Source of the DNA: Choristocarpus tenellus KU-1152
Taxonomy: Eukaryota > Phaeophyceae
Reading direction: 5' to 3'
Length of the DNA stretch: 24,233 nucleotides
Assembly: GCA_964200185.2 (NCBI GenBank)
Contig: CAXNAD020000221.1
Location: 1 to 24,233, forward strand
The stretch's first letter is position 1. Each line of letters opens with the position of its first letter. A program made the translations under genes and the position numbers. Below are positions 1-12,300 of this stretch, piece by piece. A model generated the notes under the pieces. The model was not told the origin of the DNA and ran no database searches. It worked only from the letters and a program-made list of their open reading frames with translations.

Positions 1-17
1 GGGCGGGGGTGGGGGGG

Positions 18-195
18 GGGGGGGGGGGGCGGGGGGGGGGCGGTCTACACCAGGGTGTCCATTCGGGCCCTGACTAGGAGAAGTGCACTTACATTTATCC
101 ATCCAACGCATTCAACCAAATCACCCAAAAATTGCGACATGGAAAAATGGGCCCCAAATAGACAGCCGCCACCCCCCCTCCAGATACTTTGAGCC
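18..195 (+). repeat. Family A inverted-repeat element, copy A1
   Basis: Matches A2 from the poly-G tract through GGTCTACACCAGGGTGTCC to TACTTTGAGCC. The left end is buried in a G run (about 1-41), so its exact start is uncertain. It lies in the intron after exon 37. Confidence 0.85.
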
Positions 196-312
196 TTGCT
201 ATCACCACAAAACTTATGTGCCTGAACTTATAGAGATATTATTAGTTGCCCTTCTGCGATGGTTTGATGTTTTCTTTTTCCATTGATGTGAGAGCCAAGA
301 CCATGAGCTCAC

Positions 313-390
313 CTCCTTTGTGCCAGGGTCAAGATACAGTCGTTCCATTATCATAATGCTGAGCTCCACAAAGAATGACACAACGAAGTC
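313..390 (-). CDS. Exon 37: last exon visible in the window
   Basis: Acceptor TTCCTGTTTAG, donor GAG|GTGAGC, phase 0 to 0, 26 codons. Encodes DFVVSFFVELSIMIMERLYL and DPGTKE. The good donor shows that the gene continues past position 1. Confidence 0.9.
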
Positions 391-3300
391 CTAAACAGGA
401 AGAGTGACAAGAACGCATGTGACATTTAGTTCAAGTTGTGGGTAATGTACACAAATTCTTGGTCGGCCTTATGAGCTCAACATCAAGTATTTTTGAGGGT
501 GTTGTTATTCTCATGCAATTCTCCCTCTGACCTAATGCAATTCTAACCTAATGGAACTCTAAACTAATGCAACTCTAACCTTGCAGTGGTACGATTGGAG
601 GGAGAATTGAAGATTGAATCCGCCAGTCATTTCAATTCTTGCTGGCGGGCATCTATGATATTAGCTCCTGCTCATAGAGCTGGTCATAACGTTACTAGCC
701 TCCCGAGATACTTCTCATCCTGTTTATGAGATCTTGCTCCTCAAAAAATTGTCACCCAACAGGCCTACTGATGTATGCCTTGAGGTAGTGTTTCATGCTT
801 TGAGTGCATGATCTGTTACTCCTTTAGAGCTCTCTAATTTCCAACCAAAGCTCAAGATCAAACCCTATATACTGAGTGCATACATGCTATCCCCCTCCTC
901 ATGGTACTGACAAGCAGTAATCTTTGGAAACCTACCTGCTACCTGGGGAAGGTGTGAAGGTTTTGAAAGGGTTCAGGAGTTTTTTTGCTCATAGAAATAT
1001 GACATATCTTAGAGGCATAAAACTACTTGCTACAACATGTGTTTTGGTTGTAAGAAATGCATAGTACTTGCCTTGAAGTCGTCTGCTCCCATTGTGACAA
1101 GTGCTTCTGTGATACCAATACTGACGAGGAGGGGTGAGACCAAGAGATGCTCCCGTAGGAGACCCTCCATAATTAAATCCATCACCATCTGAATACGGAG
1201 GGGCAACTCTAGTCAGAGATGTCAACGTAAGGCTGTGTCCAGACTTTTTCCGATTTTTATACCCCATGCAGATTAATTTAATTCCAAATAGAAAGTGAGC
1301 ACAACACAGTGAAATATTGACCTGGAAATCAGCAATTGGGGGTTCCAATAATAGGGGCACTCATTGCATTGGTGCACTGTTTAGAATCAAAGTATCTCAG
1401 AGGGTAGAGCCACGTCCATTTGGGGTCAAAATCCAATGTTGCGATTTTGATGTGATTTTGGCTATTGTGTTTATTAGGAAGTGTCCATATCCTTGTTCCA
1501 AAACACTCTTTCATAACATACACATTTTACCTACTCCGAAACATTTCGGAATATGAAAATGTCATAAAAAAACCTGTGGGAAGCCAACTCCCAAATGGAC
1601 AAACAGGGCAAATCTCGTACCCTCTAAAATGCTTTCGCTCTTACCTGAGCTATTTTGAAGCCAACAATGAACTGGTAGACGTAAGTGGAGAAGGTACTGG
1701 AGTAAGAGAATTCCCATATACAGAGGAGGAAGCACTGGATGATGATGCCTCCCCATAAGAGGTGCGCCCGCTTCCATTGGTTTGGTGCAAATACGGGGGA
1801 TGGCTGAGGCTTTTCCTGCAGGAGAGGTTTGGGAGGGTTCATATTTATTGAATGCAAGAAAATCGAAATTTTTTGTGACTCTGCCAAGTTCAGACAGTTT
1901 GCATGGAGATATGGTGCATGTTGCAGATAGCTTTTGAGTGTATAATATCACATTGTCCATGCATAATGAAACAAATGTTCTGTTGATTGGTGGGGTTGGG
2001 TTCACAAAGGACCTGTTGACTTTTCATTAAGATGTTTTGTATGAGTGTCTAGCAAGACCCTCTATTTCCGATGTCGAATATCTATGCCCTCTTTCTGGAA
2101 CATTCAGACAAAAAATTGGTTGATTGCTATGCCTTCCAAGCAAGAGTACCGCAGAAACAGCAGATTTGACTGCCACAAATGTATGTGCTGACCCCAATGC
2201 AACATGAGCAATGCCAAGGACGTGACATGTTGATGATATTTTTGATCAAGATTTAGAGACGAATTCTGCATACACCCTGATGTTGCAGTTTTCAGGTTGT
2301 CAAACATAGTCAACAAAGAACAACCCCAAAAAACGAAAAATATGGTCTACCTCTTCGTCATCATAGTAGTACATATCCTTGGCAAGGTTTGCTTCACGAA
2401 GAGCAGCCTCTTCCTTTGACCAATCTGGAACAAATAGCTCCACTGAAGTGATTGACAGGTATAACATTGCAGCCGCAAGGCAGACACCAATACGGCCAGT
2501 ACGATACTGCAGTACTCGATCAGATGTCAGGACCAGGTTATCCTGCCAACTTCTACAAGATTATTAACACCGAAACAGTGGGTAGTCAGTGGGTAGTCAG
2601 GAGGATGGTGCTGCAGTCCTGCATGGAATTTGACCCACTACTTTGAAGTGCCAAGGAGAATTTGGTGGACATTTATAACGTTTGAACACCAACAATATAT
2701 TTCAAAGTCAATCTGAACAATATTTGGCTGATACTTGAGACCGTTGGAGGAGGGAATGTGATGTGGTTGTGGTAGATACCTCCTCAGATTGTTCATTTCT
2801 ATGATGAATATTCAGTATGAAACATACAATAGTACCCACCCTGCTATGCCCTCAAAGTTGAGGATCGATGGCCTGTTCATTGTGTCGCTGGAAGATACAA
2901 AACTTCCTTCACCGAACCACAACCAGATAAAAACAACAGTTGAAATAGCCGGGACAAGTGCCAGGATTATTCCTTCGGATGGGGCCTCCGAAATTAGATG
3001 GAAGAGGATAGAACCATGGAAGGGTGGAGGGCGCCGTAGCTTTGTCAGGAAGCGGTTGATTCCCCATACAATAGCAGCCTCTGTCACAGCAAGTATCCTG
3101 GTGGAATAGAAAAGAGATTCAAAACAGTATGTTAGAGAGTATAAGTAAACGAGAGGTACCCAGGAGTTTTTCTGTTTTGCATTTGATGCCAGTGCTTAGT
3201 CTTTCGCAAACCACCCATGTTTCTATGGATGAAGTACTAAGTTTGATGCTTAGTCTTTCTGATTGTTATTGATGAAGTACTAAGTTTGACCCGAGAGTGT

Positions 3301-6300
3301 TGATTTCTCTATTGTGTGAATGATTTGGACATAGTTCAAAGACATCCTATACTCACTTGTAAAACAGAAAATTTTGCACATACTTGTCGAAATCCACAAA
3401 ATGCAACCCTAACCCTGGGTACCTCTTGTTTACTTTGACTCAGGGCAGGGACAATCTTGCGACAACTATCTTGTTCTATTGTAGGTTGAATACTCTGGGA
3501 ATTGGGGTTAAGGATGGTCAATGGGGTAGAACATTGCTGCTTAAGGGATGTTGAGACCGCACATATCAAGGACTGCAAATAGCCAGTTTCCTACACTGAC
3601 AACAAGAGGGAGAACAAAGGGATTGTCCGAGTAAGCTTGACTCACCCCACAGCTGTGAAAAATACCATGTAGACCATGGAGTCAAACTCGAAGGAGTTGA
3701 GAAGGTCCAGCCATGTCAAGGCTGTATACTGAACCTCTAAGATGAAGCCATAGTCCTTCAGGTCGCCATTGTAATCTACTTCACAAGGTTCGATACCCTT
3801 TTCAAGGCAAGTAGGATGAATAGTCATGCAAGTCAATTAGAACACTGGCTCAACACGGGCCCAGTTTACACCTATACTAGACACTGACAAAAGATCAAGC
3901 AAGATGGAACTGATAGGGACTCGCTAGATATTCTGCCAAATGGATTTAGAAAGTATTTGTCCTATAGTACGGTACTCTGAGGAGGTACATTCCACTACGT
4001 GGTACTTTCCACTATGTTGAAGCATGTTTTTCATTTGTGTTCCTGTTATTTATTAGGAGTTGACGCTATGTGCTACACTAAGCAATCAGAAATAGAAGGA
4101 CACAATATATTATTGTTAGATGTGGCGCAGTATGTCGCACCGATGCGTGCAATTTGACCAAGCCAGAACAATTCACCCTGAAGGACACCAAACACACTCA
4201 ACAATCTCGGTTATATTTGTGCTACAGAGTGCTGCTCTAGGTCCAGGTGAGATTTCTGACCTGGACCTAGAGTAATTGAATACTGGCAGCTACTACTGAT
4301 CCCTAACCTGCGCAGCAAAATTCTCAAGGAGGACAGCGTTCCCTCCGTAATCCATAGGTGGAATAGTTGTACAGAGTTCAGTGAAGTCAAAGTACATGTC
4401 CACCATGCGCTTAGTTCCTCGCTGTCTTTGATAGTAGTTGATTGTCAGCTGCATAGAGAATCAATTGTGAAGTTGTTTGAGTCGTGTAGAATCAGGTGCT
4501 TAAACAATAGCAACTGGGCACAGTGATGGGAGGGAGGTAAACTAATGCTGACGTGGATTACATTTGAAAACCTGCACCATGCGAGTATGATAGGTTTGAC
4601 CTGATTACTGATGCTATCGAATGAAAGTATCTTAGGGTTAGGGTACGAGTTTTGCCCTGTTTGTCCATTTGGGGCTTGGCTCCCCATGTTTTTTTTCATG
4701 ACATTTTCCTACTCCAAAATGTGTCGGAGTATGTAAAATTTGTACGTTATGAAAAGGTGTGTCGGGAACAAGGATATTGACACTTCTGACAAACACGATA
4801 GCCAAAATTATATCAAAATCGCAACATTGGATTTTAGTCCCCAAATGGACGCGGCGCTACCCTCTAAGATACTTTGGCTCTATCTCTCTAATCAGGGAGG
4901 CAAGTTCCATGATGTACAAGAATGTCAATCTGAGCTACTCGTTTATGGCAATCCTTGTGTTTGCACTTCAGAGTATCTTGTTTCTCAAAATAAAAGCAGA
5001 AGTTCCATAGGTAGTGTGTGGTGCAGTACCTTCACATGTTGCGGTTTTGTGTAGTCAGCGCCTGGGTTCTCTTCCGATACTTCTACTGGTACAAACAGGT
5101 ATGTGCCAATAAGGTTCTGTAAAAATGATATTAAAATAACGAAGCAATGAGAACAGGTCAGGAGACACACATTCAAGATGAGGAGTGGTGATGAGACATG
5201 GGATGTATCGTATAGATCTGAAGAACAGATGATGCCTAGGATGCTTGTTCTGTGCTCTTGTATTAATTATACACAATGACAATGGGAGAGCAGGAGAAAG
5301 CTTTGTCTTCAGTTTATAGCAATTTTGTTGAATGAAAGTCAAGTTGTTGGATCATGAAATAGTGAGGTTGGATCAGAAGAGTTGTGATCATGCTTGTACT
5401 TGGTTGAAACAATGTGGAGGGTGCCTTTTGCTTTCACTACTTTTGCATGCACACTTTTGCTATCCTTAGGACAGTGTTCTACTTCGAGGAGAACAAGTCA
5501 CCTTGCGCTCTTGATGCAGGCAACACCCCCCGAAAAACTACTATTTTCTTATGCTTCTAGTAGGAAACAGGCCAATGAATGCATGTAGATGTATATGCGG
5601 ATCTTTGACAATGATGACTGCTTTTTTGGTAGGTATTGTATATACGTAATACATCGAGCTTCTCAGAGAAGCTAGTGTGACAATTCTTAATCAACCTCAA
5701 TCTTCCTCTACAGGTAATTTGTAGTCACATTTTGATTGGTGCACACAGTGTGCAGTACCTCGTGATCCAATTGTAAAGAACATTAATCAGTTGAGAAGAA
5801 TATTTGGCCACTAATTCATGCTTGGAAAACAATGCTACGAACATGTACTAGTGTATCTTGGCTGTCCCTTTGCCGATATTCTCTTCCCTAGTAGCACATA
5901 ATCCGTAATCCAGTGATCCCTCTGACTGAGGAGGTATCACCCAATTCAGTAGTACTTCAATGACCTTGAAGTGCAAGCATTTGCAACTGATATAAAGAAA
6001 TCACCTACAACTTAACATGCACACATCTGGGCACGATATTTTTCAGACCTCTAGAGTAGAACTCCTTCCCCATCTGGTGAGGAGTTCACCATTTCTGTTG
6101 TAGGACTCTTCAAACTCTTCTGGCTCGATTGGGTTCTTGGTGACGTGAAAGATGGTGGTACCAGCTGGTGCCTGGAACCACCTGGTAAATTTAACACACA
6201 TAGCTCAGTCTCCTTGTTCCTTTGAACCCAATGTGTCACAAAAGTCAGAATGGACTGTAGGTAGCAGATGTGAGTTAGTAAACAAGAAAATGAGTAACTC

Positions 6301-9300
6301 ATTCCCTTTTTCTCTTGGGTGATCAACAGAGAGACGAATGCTGGAATCTGAATGAGAATTAGTCTCAACTGCCATTCATCTGCAAAACTATCTGGTAAAA
6401 CTCAATTTATCTGCGCACAAGCAAGTGTGAAGATAGTCTGAAGATAGTCTGAAGATAGTCTGGAGATAGTCTGAAGATAGTCTGAAGACAGTCTGGAGAT
6501 AGCCTGAAGATAGTCTGAAGATAGTCTGAAGACAGTCTGGAGATACCACAAATGTACTCCTACTAAATGCACTAGAATTGGGGGCGGTGAATATCTGTGT
6601 GATTATTTTTTCTTATCTTCAATAATTTAAGGGGTTACCTAGGCTTGGATGAGGGGTTTTTGATATCCTCCTCAAATGTGCAGTCAAGATATATTCCTCG
6701 GGTCTGGGCATCAACGACAAGAACACCATTCTCATCATAACGATCCTGTGACGTTAGTTGTACTTCACAAGTATCTGCAAATGACTCTTTGCCCACACTT
6801 GTCCATTGATTGATCGCCTCTGTTCGCTCATAGGGAATCTGGAAAATTTTGACATTCAAGGGAAAAAAACAAAACGTAGAGTCACAGATACATTGAAGCA
6901 CACGCTTGCATTGCATTGGATTGTTTTGGGGTCTTGCATTGAATACAGCAATACAATAAAATACAATACCATACAATACAATACAATACAATATAATACT
7001 GTTTACCATCTATTGTCACATCATTTGACTTAGTTGAAAGTCAAGCAGCAAGTGGCAGCATCCCTGGTTTCAAGGCCAGGAAAGAAGGTAAAACTGAAAT
7101 TAGTTAGTTTCCCAAACAGAATGCACCCTACTTTGTGAAGAAAATGTTTAGTTTGAATATGGTGTGTTCAGTCTGCAGCCTTTCCTACCCAATTGGTCAT
7201 AAATTCTTTCCATTAAATTATTACTGTAATTTTAATTGCCTTGGGCTCAAAGCATCAGGGGGGGGGGAGGTCTACACAAGGTTGTCCATTCGGACCCTGA
7301 CCAGGAAAAGTGCACTTACATTATCCATCCGACACATTCAACCAAATCACACAATAATCGTGACATGGAAAAGTGGGTCCCACATGGACAGCCGCCACCC
7401 TCTCCCTATATACTTTGAGCCTTGGAATCACTCCTGTTGAAAACTTATGCAATACCAACACCAACATGTGGAAAGATAACAAGAAATTACAAGAGTTCCA
7501 CCTTGTTCCAGCAACATCCTCCTGCTACTCTAGTGGGGAATGGGTATGTACATCGAAATCGCAACATTGTTTTTTGGCCCCCAAATGGATGCGACTCTAC
7601 CCTCTAAGATACTTTGGCTCAATGAGAATCCTTGATATGGAGTCTCTTCCTTCCTTGAGGAAGAATTCAGAGACACGTGCCCAATAGGATCAATTTTAAT
7701 ATTTGGTAGAAAATATCAGAAAAATTCAGGAAGATAAGGAGGGACATCATGGCGAAGCTATACACACCTTATACTACGGAAGTACTACAATGAGGGTTTA
7801 CTTGTTCAAAAGACTGAAAGTTTATTGGTTGAAATTTTATTGGTTGAAAGTTTATTGGCTGAAGTTTATTGGTTGAAAGTTTATTGGTTGAAAATTTATT
7901 GGTTGAAAGTTTATTGGTTGACGAGGCACATGCCCCGCTTGAGTTTGACTGCTGAGTCAAACTAAGCTAGTCGTACTCAGGTTTTGTGCGTTTTTCATTT
8001 TAGGCTATTTTTTTCATCCATTACAATTCACTCTTATTTTCATGGTTGAAGTTCTAATATTAGCTTGAGAGCATTGATTTCTCGTCTAATTTTCTTTTAC
8101 GCAATTCAGGAAATTTCCATACACGTTTGTAGAAAAAGTCGAATTTTGAACATAGTTCTCATTATCGCTCAAATGTTACTCTGGGTATCTCTCGTTTACT
8201 TTGGTTCTCTTATCATCCAATCAAATCTCTCGTTTACTTTGAAACAGAGCGAATAATGTCATCCATATGGGGTGAGATCAGTAGAACAGAGATTAGCTAC
8301 TTTCATGGCTTACTGAGCATACTTCTTTGGTACTATCCAAGATTTGTTGATGTTTCCATCACCAACTGGAAGTACTTTCCATAGCTATATATGTAGTACT
8401 TATTTGACTATAATTTCGGTGAGGCGATATCACTTATTTGTCCTCACCCGTGTACAGTCAGGGTGTGTCTCAACAAGTTTGGCAAAACTCATATGGTTCC
8501 CATATCCTGCGCAGGAGCTCAGGAACGGAAAGTAAGGTGTAGACAAGAATGAATTTTCTCCTGCTGGATCCCCTGAGAGCCACCAACTTGCATCCTCATA
8601 GACATCAGCATAGGCTGGACGAACTACACTTCTTTCCAGGATACTGTCATAGTCCGGAATGGTTGCATTCTCCCCGTTGAAGTATGCCTATAAAAGAAGA
8701 GCAGGATATAGTATTTCAGAGAAGAAGTGAGTAAGGGACAGGTGTGAGAACTGCATATGAAGACTTTTGTGGGAATTGGTGGGGTTTTGAAGGTATGGTA
8801 ATTGTGAAAGGATGTTGATGGAAGAAAAGATATGTTATTGCAAATTGTGAATATGCAGTTTGTTGCTGGACATGTATTGCTAAATATGCTACTTCACAAG
8901 GGCTGCAGTGCTAGTGAGAAGGTTCCATATTAGCAAGGAAAGGTACTAGGATCTTTGCGTTCAATTTGCCAGTCCTCTTCAAGGATTAGGGTTAGGGTTA
9001 GCTGCATCAAGGGGATGATAGAAAAGCGCACACTTGGGCAGAAGCACCATGTAACATGCTATATGGTGGTTATCCGGTTATCCACTTCAAAGACAGCTGA
9101 TAATCAACACCGAGCACTCCCTTTACTCATTGTCTTTATCCTAGTTTACTCAACAAGGTAGTGTGAAAGGTCTATTCCAGTATTTCATGAGGCATGAAGA
9201 GATAGCAGCTAGTACTACTATTTCCAGAGCCTATTCCAGTGTGTATCTGCTCATCGTGGGCCAGGTCTAGGCATAATAAAGGCAATGTTCCTGTGCTAAT

Positions 9301-12300
9301 GCGCGACTATGATCATTGCCATGGGTCCTAAAGGGTCTCTTAGATTACAATGTATCCAATTTGGAAAGACAAAGTTACCTTACTGTCTTGCTCCATTTCC
9401 CCCTTACCTTCTGTTTGAGGTACCTTGTGTACTTAGTGTAATAATCTGGATCGGCCACATTAATGTTGTATGCACGGTCAATGAGTACCTGATTGATGGA
9501 AAGGATTGATTTATATTTCAACAATTTCACAGATAGAAGCTGGGGCAACGAGAATGATGGCAGTAGGGTGGACAGTCTTTGATTTTCTTTCCTCTAGGAG
9601 ACCCTATGTGATGCAAAGATGCAGGATGACACTATTTCTTGACAGGTATCAATTGTATTCTCAATGGTGTTATGTTCTCAGCATGAACATACACACAAAA
9701 AAAAACCCCATTCCTTGTCCATGCAAAGACTTACCTTATCTTCGAAGGTCTTTTCTGTCTCAGAGGGAAGAGAGCCTGCAACCCGGAGCCACTGCGCCGG
9801 GAGATTAAATGGAAGCTGTAATAGACATGGGTAGGGAGAAATGGTTGAGTGTGTCAGGGGTGGAGTGGATGTCGACAGTATATACAGATTCTGGATTGGA
9901 GTGTGTGTCTTTGATCAAGATGAAGATTTCTTGTTAGCATCCCTCTCCGTGTACTAGCTTCAAGAAATGCGTAAGGTTAGGGTTTGGTCGGAGTAGGAGT
10001 AGAAGAAGAATGTGGAAAATATTTCTTGCCTGCAATTCATCAAAGTTGCCCTTGTCAAGCAGGAACAAAAATGAATTTCTTGAAGGAGATTGAGGCTCGT
10101 ATTTGGATCTGGCTGGTGTAAACACGAGCAGTTCTCCAACGTCCTCAAGTAGGTCATCAAAGTCCGAGTAGTAGCTCCCATGAAGAAGCTCAAGAGCAAC
10201 CGTCACCTCGACCTCTTTGAGGGCTGTAATGGAGATGCTCAGAAGATTGTGTTTTGTATCCGGGTACCTTTGCGAGCATTTTAGGAATGGGAAGGTTCAG
10301 AAAGATGGGGATGTGAATAGAGCTATCACACTGAAGTTTCTTGCCATGTCAAATTATTTGACAATTTCTTACATACCTCTAAAAGGAAAGCTTCAAAAAT
10401 ATGTGTGCAGTAGATTGTTGCACACATATTTTTTTCTTGGAGCTGTTTCTGCTCAATACCCTCTGACTAGGGCACTGTTGTCTATATATTGGAAAGCAGA
10501 AGTCGGTTCATTGACAAATTCTTGGATCTCCAACTACTGTAAGAAAATTGCATGGTACAAAAGAGCAGAACACGCTGCAAGGTATACACAAGTGGTACAA
10601 ATTGCACTCAGGGAGTACCCAATTTGAACTAATTGGGGAGATATAAGTGTTTGCGATCAGTAGATTCAAAGAGTAGAATATCTGGATATACTATTTCTAC
10701 CCACACAATGAAATTGTTGTGTACTTGGTACATGGTTTGGACTATATATTGCCATTTACTCACATATAGTATATTCCACAAGCTTGTGGGCACCATTGAA
10801 CTTTCTAAAATGCCAGACTAATCTGACGGTACTGCTGCGTAAGATATCAAACAATGTGAAACGACATCATCTAACAACACCATCAACAAAAACAATTGAT
10901 CTGCTCAACCCCCCTCAATTAGATAAGAATGAAAGATAGCATGGTTAGCTCCTTGAAATTATGGTTGGACTCACCCTCTGTCGGTTGAAACATCAGAAAA
11001 GAATGGGGGTAGGCTATGTGACTCGCACTGACAGCATCCTTGTGTTGATTGATATACTTCTCCTGGTGGACAATAAAAGTTCGGTGCATCAAGTTGAGTT
11101 GGGTGAACTGGGTATGTTACAAGATTTCCAACAGGAAGATAGTTGATTGTGCAATGAGGAACAGAGCAGTGGTGGAATGAGTTAGGCTGGATGAAATTCT
11201 CGTGAAATATTTTGGACCTGGCACTTGCTGTCCTACCATTAAACAAAATTTCGTGTGACAACACAAATATAGGTCTAGAGTCCATGAAAACTAAGGTGCT
11301 TATTTTGCTATTCATTGTACCACAAAATTCTTTGTTCCAGTTGTGGCTCTTGTGCTGATTGCAGAGTACCCTGTATTTTGTCGATTTTTTCTATTTAAGT
11401 ACTTGTAAGTTATTTGTGATCAAAACACCAGAGCCAAAGCATTTAGGAAAGTAGGGCCGGGCCGCCTCCGTCTGGGGTCCAAAATCCAATGTTGCGATTT
11501 GATGTAATTTTGGCTGTCATATTTGCTAGGAAGTGTCAATATCTGTGTTTTTGGACACACCTTTCATAGTTGTATACATTTTAGGTAATTGTGTTTACAC
11601 AGAAACTAAAAAAGGGCTTAAAAAACCCTAGCCAAGCCCTGAACGAACATATGGGGCAAAACTCCGACCCTCTTAAATGCTGTGGGTCACCAGCAAAGAA
11701 TCACTTGAGGTAGCTTTAGGAGGTAAAGATTCCTGATTGTCCTCTTTATGAAGACGTCAATCTCTCTGCACCCAACCAATGTCTCAAATGGCACAAAAAC
11801 CAAGAGTATTTTGACTAGGAATTTGGTCAAGTTTGTGTCAGATTAGTTGTGAGTAATACAATGGGCAGTGGTCTGCAGGATGGTGACCAAAGTTCTTGTC
11901 GTTATATTGCTACCTCTTAGAGCTATTGCTCCCACGTTCAGTGAAGATACTCAAGGACAACAAGTTCACAAAAAATTAATTATGCACAATAAGTGTATTT
12001 CCCTAATATAATATGCAGGTTTAGATAGCAGCAAGTTGGGAGTGGAGTTTTGGTTGTGCCCTTGCACACATATGTTTCACACAGTGCAGTACAAAATATT
12101 CATGAATACGCTGTAGGAAATCGAAACAGACATTTAAAGAATATATTTGGGAAACTGTATTGATTAACTGTTTGAAGGAGGTGTTGTGTTGGAAGGGGAA
12201 CTAGCAGCTTGGGCTCGGTGAGACTTGTGTTAAGTTGGTCCTGAGTAGACACTTCCTTGCCTTCTCATGGAGGTGCATTTTATGAAGTTACAACATATCG

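Larger units (their letters stand above)
6839..8447 (-). other. Intron 27 (1609 bases), repeat-filled
   Basis: Holds the AATAC repeat, A2, B4, the 15-bp minisatellite, a small hairpin and C2: the most repeat-dense intron in the window. No exon seen. Confidence 0.82.

Noticed and set aside
1465-1758. 97-codon plus-strand open frame
   Set aside because: Runs from element B1 into the antisense of exon 35.
7769-7960. Repetitive Asn/Lys-rich protein on the minus strand
   Set aside because: It is merely the translation of the 15-bp minisatellite.
8985-9001. Telomere or chromosome end
   Set aside because: Fewer than three units, lying inside an intron of a continuous gene.
10217-10627. 136-codon plus-strand open frame
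   Set aside because: Overlaps exon 24 antisense and runs through intron 23, including a hairpin; no motif or splice partner supports it.
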